A stretch of 64,000 nucleotides of DNA. Origin: Panorpa germanica (taxonomy: Eukaryota; Arthropoda; Insecta; Mecoptera; Panorpidae). The notes beneath the pieces were generated by a model. It made no database searches and was not told the DNA's origin. It saw only the letters and a list, made by a program, of their open reading frames with translations. Below, piece after piece: positions 13,127 to 22,360 of the stretch (position 1 is the first letter of the stretch; each line of letters starts with the position of its first letter). The DNA is taken from NCBI GenBank assembly GCA_963678705.1, contig OY783219.1:3224001-3288000 (forward strand), read 5' to 3'. The translations under genes were made by a program, and so were the position numbers.

Positions 13127-13258
13127 TAGACGCAGTGCTTACTATCTGGAAGTCCAGCGAAGGCAAACTCCATGTCCTGTTGCACTCTAGTTAGCCTGGA
13201 ATGTACACGGTGCTTCAGCTCCATACCAGACTTCTACTCAGCCTACAATTTGTAAATT
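13127..13258 (+). ncRNA. Predicted exon I-A2
   Basis: Acceptor TTTACAG at 13120-13126 and donor GTAAGTG at 13259. It contains ACTATCTGGAAGTCCAGCGA, in which CTGGA and TCCAG can pair. The exon is 132 bases here and 107 in copy B; the difference of 25 is not a multiple of three, so a conserved protein frame is unlikely. Confidence 0.45.
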
Positions 13259-13347
13259 GTAAGTGTATTGTTTTTCTATTTAGACATACGCACATACTGT
13301 TTGCCTTTATGTTTTTCATAAAAGAATGTTGTTTACATTTGTTACAG

Positions 13348-13423
13348 TTGGGGCTTGTTGTTGATCTGCAGGTAGGACTTCATACGGCTGGTACGGACAC
13401 GCTTGCGTTTTGATTTGGGCAAG
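13348..13423 (+). ncRNA. Predicted exon I-A3
   Basis: Acceptor TTGTTACAG. The best downstream donor is AAGGTGAGC at 13424. In copy B that donor is destroyed, and an earlier CAGGTAGGA (also present here at 13371) is the likeliest alternative. This exon is less certain than its neighbours. Confidence 0.35.
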
Positions 13424-14338
13424 GTGAGCGGGGGGAGTTTTTTCAGCAAAGTATATGTATGTATTTATTTTTAAATCATGCATTTAAAATTTCATTTAAA
13501 ATTTTCTAACTTGAATTATATTCATATTTATAAATGACCGCTACTCTAGCTGCTTTAGGAACATTTGTTGTTTCTGTTGATACCTTCTAAAAGGGGGGTA
13601 CTTAAATTGACTTACTCCACTTTATTTTTAATCTCAGAACTTTCCAATTTCTAAACTAATGATCATTTTAGTGTCGTACTTTGAACAGACAACATTTAAT
13701 TCTAAATTGAACATATTATTCTAAATTAAATAAATACAAAATAGAAACATTCTAAACCATATTCCTTTGAAGAAGGAGGAACCTAAAGTTACTCAAGTCG
13801 CCTTTATTATAAAAAGATCCGTAACTCTAAGTACACTGTTAAAAATGTTCTTAAATTTAATAGACAAATGCATATTAAAATTAAGAACCAGGTATATTAA
13901 TTATTTATAAGATGCATTATTTAGAATTTTTGTTTTTTACAATTAAATTTTACAAATCAATTCTTTTAAAATGCACTGGTATGTTATAAAAATTAATATA
14001 CGGTGTCTGAATTATTTTGCAATACACTGGTATTAAAATAAGCTTCAGAAATGTTATGAAAATATTTTTAAGAGTGTATTTTCATGTTTTCATTCGTAGA
14101 AATATTTTAATATTGAAATGAATAATAAATACTATTTAAAATATTGTAAAATTTATTCAAGTTTTCAATTTTTATAAATTCTTACAATCAAAATACTTTA
14201 AAATTTATTAGGTTTTTGATTTTTTTAATTATATATATAGGTTTTTAGTTTTTTTTGTATGTGTTATATTTTTCTTCTTATTTAATTTATATAACTGAGT
14301 CCTATCACTAACGACCTGCTGCGTGTGGTTTATTGCAG

Positions 14339-14488
14339 GTGTCGCGGTCCAAACTTTGATAGCCATCAATCACCGAGAATATACAGCTTGTCCAGGGATC
14401 CAACTCAAAGACATAGAAGTCTGGAACCAACCCTAAATGCTCTTGGCCGTCTGTACTGTCAAATACATTACATTTCAACATTTAAATT
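14339..14488 (+). ncRNA. Predicted exon I-A4
   Basis: Acceptor TTTATTGCAG and donor ATTGTAAGTGC give exactly 150 bases. Copy B has the same length and the same sites. Stops occur in all frames, so it is considered untranslated. The intron upstream is about 900 bases and very AT-rich. Confidence 0.5.
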
Positions 14489-15548
14489 GTAAGTGCTCTT
14501 TAGAATATTTCAAAATTTATTGCCTTGACTTTTATTCGTCATAGCCACCATCAAATATTTTTCTTACATATTTAACATTTTATAATTTTATTTTACAAAT
14601 TTCTAAATAATTAAATAATAATTTTTACTTTAATGTTTATCAATGCACTAGTTCTAATCCACAGTTCATGCTTATTTTCTAACCATACTTCTCTTTTCTT
14701 TATTATATGATTTTTAACCAGGTTCGAATATCAGCTAGAACCATATAAATGGACGTATTAAATACATACATTCAAATAAAAAATTAATCTCATGGTAAAA
14801 TATGCTAAAAATTTAATCAAAAAATCACAAATCGCAAAAAATCGGTTGCAGTGTGAGTAAAAATTACGTATGTACAGATAATACGAAATACAAAATACAA
14901 AGGGCACTCACTGTTGACAATACGGCTCTGTTTAAAATGAAATCTTAAAGGTATCACAAGTAAAACACTAATTTTAATTTTACTTGCCAAAATTTCAAAA
15001 TATTTAACTATATTATAAAAGAAAATACACATATAAAATTAATAGTACTACGCCATATGATCAAATAAAATCCATAGTTTAAAATTCAAAAATAAAAACA
15101 CGACTAAAGTCCGCCTAAATACATAGAGTTAAAAAAATAATCCACTGCAATTAATTTTTCGCCGTTGTTTCATCGATGCGTTGTACTGACTGCGCATCTC
15201 ATTCTTATCTAATGCATTCACTCGAGTTGATTAAACTATTAATGGTGGCCAAAGTCTAATGAGGTATTTCCACAAAAATATTAATAAAAAATTAAAGTGA
15301 GTGGTATGTATTCTAGAAATTAGTTAAAAGTATTAAATCCATAATTGTCTAGTTATTATTACTGTAATTTTACTTAGAAATCATAATTTTTATCGAGTTA
15401 GTATTTCACTACTTGAAAACGTGTTTTAACCTGTTTTAACACCATGTGATTTTTTTCTACTGTTCACATATTTGTGTTTCATTTTTGTTAACTTGTAATA
15501 ATTTCATTTACATATATTATAAATCATTCTTTTTATGTATTATTACAG

Positions 15549-15625
15549 TTTCTACTTTATTTATCAACTCCTGGAGGATAATACAGTGTTCAAAGTTGCT
15601 TGTGCATATGACGATGTTCTAAATT
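15549..15625 (+). ncRNA. Predicted exon I-B1
   Basis: Counterpart of 12987-13054, with the same ATTACAG acceptor and ATTGTAAGC donor. The 9-base insertion TGTTCAAAG lies near 15586-15594. Confidence 0.45.
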
Positions 15626-15695
15626 GTAAGCAATTTTATTATAACCATGAAATGCCTTTTTTAAGAACATCTCATATTAAATATTTCATTTACAG

Positions 15696-15802
15696 GGGGT
15701 GCAGTGTTTACTATCTGGAAGTCCAGCGACGGAAAACTTCATGTCCTGCTGCACTCTAGTTCTGCCGTACCAGACTTCTACTCAGCCTACAATTTGTAAA
15801 TT
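15696..15802 (+). ncRNA. Predicted exon I-B2
   Basis: Counterpart of 13127-13258, bounded by TTTACAG and GTAAGTG. The central part containing GGAATGTACACGGTGCTTC in copy A is missing here. No open frame spans it in a way shared with copy A. Confidence 0.45.
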
Positions 15803-15891
15803 GTAAGTGAATTGTTTTTCTAAATAAACATACGCACATATTCTTTGCCTTTATGTTTTTCATAACAGAATGTTGTTTACATTTGTTACAG

Positions 15892-15942
15892 TTGCCCCAA
15901 CTTGTTGTTTTTATGAATTCCTAGTGCTACGTCGATCTGCAG
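15892..15942 (+). ncRNA. Predicted exon I-B3
   Basis: Acceptor TTGTTACAG. The donor used in copy A is replaced by GGGCAGCGG, so the earlier CAGGTAGGA at 15941-15949 is the candidate donor. About 28 extra bases lie inside the exon relative to copy A. Confidence 0.3.
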
Positions 15943-16940
15943 GTAGGAGTTCATACGGCTGGTACGGACACGCTTCCGTTTTGATTTAGTGTTGGGCAGC
16001 GGGGGGCATTTTTTTAACCAAGTATATGTATGTATTTATTTTTAATTCATGCATTTAAAATTTTATTTAAAATTTTCTAACTTGAATTATATCTATATTT
16101 ATAAATGACCGCTACTCTAGCTGCTTTAGGAACATTTGTTGTTTCTGTTGATACCTTCTAAAAGGGGGGTACTTAAATTGACTTACTCCACTTTATTTTT
16201 AATCTCAGAACTTTCCAATTTCTAAACTAATGATCATTTTAGTGTCGTACTTTGAACAGACAACATTTAATTCTAAATTGAACATATTATTCTAAATTAA
16301 ATAAATACAAAATAGAAACATTCTAAACCATATTCCTTTGAAGAAGGAGGAACCTAAAGCTACTCAAGTCGCCTTTATTATAAAAAGATCCGTAACTCTA
16401 AGTACACTGTTAAAAATGTTCTTAAATTTAATAGACAAATGCATATTAAAATTAAGAACCAGGTATATTAATTATTTATAAGATGCATTATTTAGAATTT
16501 TTGTTTTTTAAAATTAAATTTTACAAATCAATTCTTTTAAGATGCACTGGTATGTTATAAAAATTAATATACGGTGTCTGAATTATTTTGCAATACACTG
16601 ATATTAAAATAAGCTTCAGAAATGTTATGAAAATATTTTTAAGAGTGTATTTTCATGTTTTCATTGTTGGAAATATTTTAAAATTGAAATGAATAATAAA
16701 TACTATTTAAAATATTGTAAAATTTATTCAAGTTTTCAATTTTTATAAATTCTTACAATATTTCCAAATTGAATTTGCAACTACTATTCAAAATACTTTA
16801 AAATTTATTAGGTTTTTTGATTTTTCTAATTATATATATAGGTTTTTAGTTTTTATATGTATGTGTTATATTTTTCTACTTATTTAATTTATATAACTGA
16901 GTCCTATCACTAACAACCTGCTGCGTGTGGTTTATTGCAG

Positions 16941-17090
16941 GTGTCGCCGTCCAAACTTTGATGGCAATTAATCACAGACAATATACAGCTTGTCCAGGGA
17001 TCCAACTCAAAGACATAGAAGTCTGGCACCAACCCTAAATGCTCTTGGCCGTCTGTACTGTCAAATACATTACATTTCAACATTTAAATT
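16941..17090 (+). ncRNA. Predicted exon I-B4
   Basis: Counterpart of 14339-14488, again 150 bases, with TTTATTGCAG and ATTGTAAGTGC preserved. Exact preservation of both sites and of length across a diverged duplication is the best single argument that these are real exons. Confidence 0.5.
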
Positions 17091-17210
17091 GTAAGTGCTC
17101 TTTAGAATATTTTAAAATTGATTTGGTTCTTTCAATTTATGTACTTATGTATACCATATAAGTTGAAATTATAAATTCATTTTTAATTGTTTTAAATGTT
17201 TTGATTCCAG

Positions 17211-17711
17211 CACACATAGAAATATTATGGACTTAATCGCATTGACTTCTGAACCGCTCAAAATTATGGTAACACTTTTCTACTAATTCTATGGACTGCC
17301 GAAAAAATGTATCTCTGGTAACACAGTGAGTATCGATAGTATCGATATATCGGGTAGAACAACAAAATTAATTAAACATCAGGCAACGCAATAAAATTAA
17401 TTTAACAGCAGCAACACTAATTTTTCAGCTATAAAAGTAAAATGGCGGCAATAAAAATAAAATGACGAATGGGTTATGTAATTTTTTTTGTAAACCTTTA
17501 TAAAAAAATTACAGGTGAATTAAGTGCATTGTTTAAACAAATTATTAAGTGACAAATAACAATATGTGATTTAAGTTATGTGAAAGTGGATTAGTGTCTG
17601 TGTGTTTGGGCATGTCGATGCCTTATGTATTGGACAGTGTGTGTCCGGCATTAACTTCTGGCTGTACTTCAACGATGCTTTGACCTTGACGTGAAGGATT
17701 GTGTTTATATT
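17211..17711 (+). ncRNA. Predicted exon linking duplications I and II
   Basis: A good acceptor (TTTTGATTCCAG) ends at 17210. Donors follow at 17326 (CAGTGAGT) and 17712 (TTGTAAGTAC). The sequence up to ~17595 has no second copy in the window. It includes ATCGATAGTATCGATATATCG, a self-complementary stretch near 17333. From 17596 onward it enters duplication II. Which donor is used cannot be told from sequence, and no frame runs through it. Confidence 0.3.
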
Positions 17712-18014
17712 GTAAGTACTTTCTATTGTTTTATTTTTTAACACATTTTGCTATTAATGCTTTTCTTTTAAAATAATTATTTTTAATTAATTTATCATTT
17801 CAAACGTTAAAACGTGTTCTAACCTGTTTTAGGACCATACAGTTTTTTCTGTGGTTTAGATATGTGTGTTACATTTTTGTTAACTTGTAATAATTTCACT
17901 TCTATATATTACAAATCATTCTTTTTATGAATTTATTACAGTTTCTACTTTACATATCATTTTGGATGTGGATTTTTTTTTATTATGAAACTAATTCATT
18001 TTTTTTTCTTCTAG

Positions 18015-18175
18015 TAAAATTATATCCTCATCTGCTTTCAATGCTAAACATAAGTAGTAATTGTTAGTAGTTGTAAGTATGGGACAATGTGTGTCCAGCA
18101 TTAACTTCTGGTCGTGCACCTGTGATGGATTGACCTTGACGCGGAGGACCATAGGACTTTGATTCTGTTTATATT
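18015..18175 (+). ncRNA. Predicted exon II-1b
   Basis: Acceptor TTCTTCTAG and donor ATTGTAAGTAC. An alternative acceptor (TTTATTACAG) ends at 17941, which would lengthen the exon. A GTAAGTATG word at 18073 could split it, but copy 2 lacks that word. It contains the second copy of the GTGTGTCCAGCATTAACTTC motif. Confidence 0.4.
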
Positions 18176-18442
18176 GTAAGTACTTTGTTTTGTTTATTTA
18201 TTAAGACCTTTTGCTAAGAATATTTTTCTTTTAAAATAATATTTTTATTTCATTTATCGTTTTGAATATGAATTTATTTCTTGTAGTAAAATTATATGCT
18301 CATTTATTTCCATCGCATACTTTTTAAATTATCTTTTTTCAATAATTGAATTAATTTTATAACTTTTTAGATTTTAATTTCTTTCTCAATATTTTGAAAT
18401 TATAGTTTACAATAAATTTAAAATATTTTTGAATTCTTACAG

Positions 18443-18528
18443 GATATCGACAAGACTGCTACAAGTAAGACTTCTTTGGCGCTGTGATGGCATCTATTTG
18501 CTGTATAATTAATAGCTGAGTTCAGACC
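18443..18528 (+). ncRNA. Predicted exon II-2
   Basis: Acceptor ATTCTTACAG and donor ACCGTGAGTTT give 86 bases; copy 2 (21144-21229) has the same length. An internal GTAAGA at 18465 could act as an early donor leaving a 22-base exon. The exon is nearly identical between copies and contains stops. Confidence 0.45.
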
Positions 18529-18746
18529 GTGAGTTTTTTTACATTTATTTGGTGGTGGTATTGTAACAAGTGTCGGCTAATTCATTAAAAACTATTTCCA
18601 ATTAATTTAGAAAAACATTTAATATGTTTTAGAAATTTCTAACTTTATTTTAAATTAGAAAAAATAATTTTTAATGAATTAGTTAAATATTTTTGAGATG
18701 TATGTTTTTTTCCCTACAGCTTTCGTTCGTTCGTTCGTTTCGCGAT

Positions 18747-18770
18747 GTAGCTTCGTGCGCGATAAGCTAC
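18747..18770 (+). other. Stem-loop 1, copy 1
   Basis: GTAGCTT pairs perfectly with AAGCTAC around a 10-base loop CGTGCGCGAT. Confidence 0.6.
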
Positions 18771-18855
18771 TAATTTCGTTATAAATTAATAATAATTAAA
18801 CAATATACAGATTCTACATAAAATTTATAAATAAATCGGTTCGGTTCGGTTCGGG

Positions 18856-18887
18856 TCGTTCTAGTTGAGCTTCGTGCGGGATAAGCT
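18856..18887 (+). other. Stem-loop 2, copy 1
   Basis: CTAG-TT-GAGCTT pairs with AAGCTC-CTAG around the loop CGTGCGGGAT. The two unpaired T bases form a bulge. It is preceded by a GGTTC run. Confidence 0.6.
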
Positions 18888-18968
18888 CCTAGAAATTTAA
18901 AATTTAATTATTAATTAATAACAATCAAATTTTTTTAAATAAATCGGTTCGGTTCGGTTCGGTTCGTT

Positions 18969-19000
18969 CTAGTTGAGCTTAGTGCGGGATAAGCTCCTAG
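18969..19000 (+). other. Stem-loop 3, copy 1
   Basis: The stem is the same as stem-loop 2; the loop is AGTGCGGGAT (first base changed). It is preceded by four GGTTC units. Confidence 0.6.
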
Positions 19001-19212
19001 ATATTTTAAACTAAAGTGAAAAGACAATAAACATTAAATGTGACATTGTTTTAAACAATTTTTTTAAAATAAGTGCAACGGGGAAGCAGAGGCTGGGGGC
19101 CTTCGTGCGCTGGACTTCCAGAAGGAAGGTAATTCAAGAGTTCAATGTCGATTTTATATTAATATTTAATATTGATAATTATTTTCTAACCAATGCTTTT
19201 CCGTTGTTACAG

Positions 19213-19281
19213 ATGGACTACAGGACCTTCGTACCCCACTGCCTGCATGATTTATAACCGGTCTTTGGTTTTAGTTAAAAA
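19213..19281 (+). ncRNA. Predicted exon II-4 with a 14-codon open frame
   Basis: Acceptor GTTGTTACAG and donor AAAAAGTAAGT, 69 bases, with the same sites and length in copy 2. The exon opens with ATG as its first codon and reads 14 codons (MDYRTFVPHCLHDL) to TAA. The same frame is identical in copy 2. It could be a short upstream frame that tunes translation of the later MSS frame, or chance in a recent duplicate. Confidence 0.45.
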
Positions 19282-19376
19282 GTAAGTAAACAAAATCATT
19301 TATATGAACATATTAATAATATATATTTGGTAAACATTTTTATAAAATAATTATTTTTGTTGCAGTTTTTTTTCAG

Positions 19377-19462
19377 CTTGTAGTTTGTAGCAGTTTGTAG
19401 GAGTTTGTAGCAGTTCATCTTTAGCGGCAGGAGCCATTTTGCATTAGGATGTTATAAAATAG
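19377..19462 (+). ncRNA. Predicted exon II-5
   Basis: Acceptor TTTTTTTCAG (an earlier TTGCAG ends at 19365) and donor ATAGGTAATT. It begins with tandem GTTTGTAGCA/GTTTGTAGGA words; copy 2 has fewer of them. No open frame. Confidence 0.4.
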
Positions 19463-19570
19463 GTAATTATCAAACTATTTATACTATACATATATTCTAA
19501 TTTGTTTTAAATATTTATCTAATACATTTTCTTTAATTACAGCTCACTTCATGGTTCAAAAGCAGTGACA

Positions 19571-20393
19571 ATGAGCTCTGGTGAGTGCTTTTTAATTATT
19601 ACAGTAGTTTCCAAACTTGACTTAACTACAAATAAAAGTAGTAACGCCCTCCTCCCCCCCACTCTGTCTATTTTATTCCCTTTTTTTCGGGGTTTTAGTT
19701 AAATATAGGTGTTAGGTAGGGAATTAGGTTTTCGGGTTTTTAGTTAAATATAGGTGTTAGGTAGGAAATTAGGTATATTAATATCGATATTCCCGTGCAC
19801 CTTAAGTGCCTTGTCCCACAGTTTGGAAACTACTGCTTTTTTGGTGTTGGGATGAAAATATTTGTGCATGCTTGACACTTGTTGCAATTTTTATTATGAA
19901 TTGTTGTGTTTTAGTGTTCAGTGATTAAAAGTGAAAAGTGATAAGTGAGAGTGCCGCGAATATGTTACTTATAATAGATACATAATTTATTAATTTAAAT
20001 TATGAAAATTATTTGTGCATATTCGCTTGTGAAAAAAGTGATGATTATATGTATATTTTTAATTTTTTTATTAAATTTTTTTTTTTTAATTTTTAAAATT
20101 TTTTTTTTTTAAATTATTGTTTTATTTCATTTTTTTCTTTAACGTTATTATTATTTCTTATTAATTTTTCTTTTGTTTCATTTTTTGAAAAAAAATTTTC
20201 TTTTTTTTTTTAAATTTTTTTTTTAAATTTTTTCTTTCTTCTTTCTTCTTGATCTACAGGAAACCAATTTTATCTAGTCACAATTGGACTATATTTGGAG
20301 GGAGCGTCTGTGGGTTTGTCTATCTCGATGCCTTGCGTATTTGACAGTGTGTGTCCCGCATTATCTTCTGGCTGTACACCGGTGATGGATTGA
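19571..20393 (+). CDS. Small spliced reading frame, copy 1, fused terminal exon
   Basis: The frame starts at ATG 19571 in exon 19543-19580 (acceptor TTAATTACAG, donor GGTGAGTGC). It is joined in phase to an exon starting at 20260 (acceptor GATCTACAG). The product begins MSSG-NQFYLVTIGLYLEGA. At about 20306 the duplication junction replaces the native exon end with the first exon of copy 2, so the frame reads another 28 unrelated residues to TGA at 20391-20393, 47 residues in all. The fused exon could run on to the donor at 20422. The native part differs from copy 2 mainly at silent sites (AAC/AAT, CTA/CTG), consistent with past protein constraint. Function unknown; the tail is probably an accident of duplication. 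Confidence 0.35.
20055..20250 (+). repeat. T-rich low-complexity tract, copy 1
   Basis: Long T runs broken by A and occasional C sit directly before the GATCTACAG acceptor of the terminal exon. It would serve as an unusually long polypyrimidine region. The counterpart in copy 2 is 22795-23035. Confidence 0.7.
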
Positions 20394-20421
20394 CCTTGAC
20401 GTGAAGGATTGTTTTTATATT
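20260..20421 (+). ncRNA. Fusion exon across the duplication II junction
   Basis: The acceptor belongs to the copy 1 terminal exon; the donor (TTGTAAGTACC at 20422) belongs to the copy 2 first exon. If both are used, this 162-base exon splices copy 1 to copy 2, giving one serial transcript. It contains the stop of the copy 1 small frame. Confidence 0.35.
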
Positions 20422-20726
20422 GTAAGTACCTTTCTATTGTTCTATTTATTAACACATTTTGCTATTAATGCTTTTCTTTTAAATTAATTATTTTTAATTA
20501 ATTTATCATTTCAAACGTTAAAACGTGTTCTAACCTGTTTTAGGACCGTGCAGTTTTTTCTGTGGTTTAGATATGTGTGTTACATTTTTGTTAACTTGTA
20601 ATAATTTTACTTCTATATATTATAGATGATTCTTTTTTATGAATTATTACAGTTTCTACTTTACATATCATTTTGGATGTGGATTTTTTTTTTATTATGA
20701 AACTAATTCATTTTCTTTTCTTCTAG

Positions 20727-20877
20727 TAAAATTATATCCTCATCTGCTTTCAATGCTAAACATAAGTAGTAATTGTGATCATGGGACAGTGTGTGTCCAG
20801 CATTAACTTCTGGCCGTGCACCTGTGATGGATTGACTTTGACGCGGAGGACCATAGGACTTTGATTCTGTTTATATT
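20727..20877 (+). ncRNA. Predicted exon II-1b, copy 2
   Basis: Counterpart of 18015-18175, with TTCTTCTAG and ATTGTAAGTAC preserved. It is ten bases shorter around the GTAGTTGTAAGT word of copy 1. Confidence 0.4.
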
Positions 20878-21143
20878 GTAAGTACTTTGTTTTGCTTATT
20901 ATTAACATATTTTGCTAAGAATATTTTTCTTTTAAAATAAAATTTTTATTTCATTTTTCGTTTTGAATATGAATTTATTTCTTGTAGTAAAATTATATGC
21001 TCATTTATTTCCATCGCATACTTTTTAAATTATCTTTTTTCAATAATTGAATTAATTTTATAACTTTTTAGATTTTAATTTTTTTCTCAATATTTTGAAA
21101 TTATAGTTTACAATAAATTTTAAATATTTTTGAATTCTTACAG

Positions 21144-21229
21144 GATATCGACAAGACTGCTGCAAGTAAGACTTCTTTGGCGCTGTGATGGCATCTATTT
21201 GCTGTATAATTAATAGCTGAGTTCAGACC
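21144..21229 (+). ncRNA. Predicted exon II-2, copy 2
   Basis: It has 86 bases like its counterpart, with ATTCTTACAG and ACCGTGAGT preserved. Confidence 0.45.
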
Positions 21230-21449
21230 GTGAGTTTTTTACATTTATTTGGTGGTGGTATTGTAACAAGTGTCGGCTAATTCATTAAAAATTAATTCCA
21301 ATTAATTTTAATAAAACATTTAATATGTTTTAGAAATTTTTAACTTTTTTGAATTGGAAAAAATAATTTTTAATGGATTAGTTAAATATTTTTGAAATGT
21401 ATGTTTGTTTTTTTCCCTACAGCTTTCGTTCGTTCGTTCGTTTCGCGAT

Positions 21450-21473
21450 GTAGCTTCGTGCGCGATAAGCTAC
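21450..21473 (+). other. Stem-loop 1, copy 2
   Basis: Identical to stem-loop 1 of copy 1: GTAGCTT / AAGCTAC around CGTGCGCGAT. Confidence 0.6.
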
Positions 21474-21563
21474 TAATTTCGTTATAAATGAATAATAATT
21501 AAACAATATACAGATTCTACTTAAAATTTATAAATAAATCGGTTCGGTTCGGTTCGGTTCGTT

Positions 21564-21595
21564 CTAGTTGAGCTTCGTGCGGGATAAGCTCCTAG
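21564..21595 (+). other. Stem-loop 2, copy 2
   Basis: Arms CTAG-TT-GAGCTT and AAGCTC-CTAG; loop CGTGCGGGAT. Preceded by a GGTTC run. Confidence 0.6.
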
Positions 21596-21670
21596 AAATT
21601 TGAAATTTAATTATTAATTAATAACAATCAATTTTTTTAAATAAATCGGTTCGGTTCGGTTCGGTTCGTT

Positions 21671-21702
21671 CTAGTTGAGCTTCGTGCGGGATAAGCTCCT
21701 AG
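21671..21702 (+). other. Stem-loop 3, copy 2 (extra unit)
   Basis: Same stem and loop as stem-loop 2. The surrounding ~105 bases repeat the previous unit almost exactly. Confidence 0.6.
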
Positions 21703-21772
21703 AAATTTGAAATTTAATTATTAATTAATAACAATCAATTTTTTTAAATAAATCGGTTCGGTTCGGTTCGTG

Positions 21773-21804
21773 CTAGTTGAGCTTAGTGCGGGATAAGCTC
21801 CTAG
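21773..21804 (+). other. Stem-loop 4, copy 2
   Basis: It has the AGTGCGGGAT loop variant, so it corresponds to stem-loop 3 of copy 1. Confidence 0.6.
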
Positions 21805-22017
21805 ATATTTTAAACTAAAGTGAAAAGACAATAAACATTAAATGTGACAGTACTTTAAACAATTTTTTTTAAAATAAGTGCAACGGGGAAGCAGAGGCTG
21901 GGAGCCTTCGTGCGCTGGACTTTTAGACGGAAGGTATTATCAGATTTCAACGTCGATATCTTATTAATATTTAAAATTGATAATTATTTTCTAACCAATG
22001 CTTTTCCGTTGTTACAG

Positions 22018-22086
22018 ATGGACTACAGGACCTTCGTACCCCACTGCCTGCATGATTTATAACCGGTCTTTGGTTTTAGTTAAAAA
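22018..22086 (+). ncRNA. Predicted exon II-4, copy 2, with the same 14-codon frame
   Basis: It has 69 bases with both splice sites preserved. The 14-codon frame starting at the first exon base is unchanged from copy 1. Confidence 0.45.
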
Positions 22087-22176
22087 GTAAGTAAACCATT
22101 TATATGAACATATTAATAATATATATTTGGTAAATATTTTTATAAAATAATTATTTTTGTTGCAGTTTTTTTTCAG

Positions 22177-22252
22177 CTTGCAGTTTGTAGCAGTTTGTAG
22201 GAGTTCATCTTTAGCGGCAGGAGCCGTCTTGCATTAGGATATTATAAAATAG
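22177..22252 (+). ncRNA. Predicted exon II-5, copy 2
   Basis: Acceptor TTTTTTTCAG and donor ATAGGTAATT. It is ten bases shorter than its counterpart because one GTTTGTAGCA word is missing. Confidence 0.4.
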
Positions 22253-22360
22253 GTAATTATCAAACTATTTATACTATACATATATTCTAATTTGTTTTAA
22301 ATATTTATCTAATCAATTTTCTTTAATTTCAGCTCACTTCATGGTCCAAAAGCAGTGACA

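Larger units (their letters stand above)
11946..14516 (+). repeat. Tandem duplication I, copy A (~2.57 kb)
   Basis: It is collinear with 14517-17119, starting at the shared TTGCCTTGACTTTTATT word and ending after a shared GTAAGTGCTCTTTAGAATATTT donor region. The unit contains four predicted exons whose splice sites are present in both copies. Divergence is uneven: ~12600-13400 differs at roughly one base in ten, while ~13510-14090 is almost identical to its partner, suggesting a later conversion event. A hairpin TTCTA..CAGGT-TCGAAT-ACCTG..TAGAA at 12140-12168 is intact here but broken in copy B. Confidence 0.9.
14517..17119 (+). repeat. Tandem duplication I, copy B (~2.6 kb)
   Basis: This is the second collinear copy, beginning directly at the end of copy A. 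It carries a ~30-base insertion near 16759-16790 that copy A lacks. It is nearly identical to copy A across ~16075-16660 but much more diverged upstream. The right-hand end is where GTAAGTGCTCTTTAGAATATTTTAAAATT departs from the copy A junction, near 17119. Confidence 0.9.
18720..19128 (+). ncRNA. Predicted exon II-3 carrying the stem-loop series
   Basis: Acceptor CCCTACAG and donor AAGGTAATT. The exon starts with a (CGTT)n run, then carries three stem-loops at 18747-18770, 18856-18887 and 18969-19000, the last two each preceded by a GGTTC pentanucleotide run. It ends with GGGGCCTTCGTGCGCTGGAC, which repeats the CTTCGTGCGC loop word without the same stem. The copy 2 exon is about 100 bases longer because it has one more stem-loop unit. 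No conserved frame; a structured non-coding role is inferred. Confidence 0.45.
17596..20305 (+). repeat. Tandem duplication II, copy 1 (~2.71 kb)
   Basis: It is collinear with 20306-23090 over its full length. It starts at GTCTGTGTGTTTG (copy 2: GTCTGTGGGTTTG) and ends inside a terminal exon at GGAGGGAGC. An internal duplication is visible: the ~85-base exon around 17629-17711 (GTGTGTCCGGCATTAACTTC) recurs at ~18085-18175. The T-rich low-complexity tract at 20050-20250 precedes the terminal exon. Confidence 0.92.
21423..21933 (+). ncRNA. Predicted exon II-3, copy 2, with four stem-loops
   Basis: Acceptor CCCTACAG; donor AAGGTATTA (weaker than the GTAATT of copy 1). The stem-loops are at 21450-21473, 21564-21595, 21671-21702 and 21773-21804. 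The second and third sit in near-identical ~105-base units with GGTTC runs, a local duplication not present in copy 1. Confidence 0.45.
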
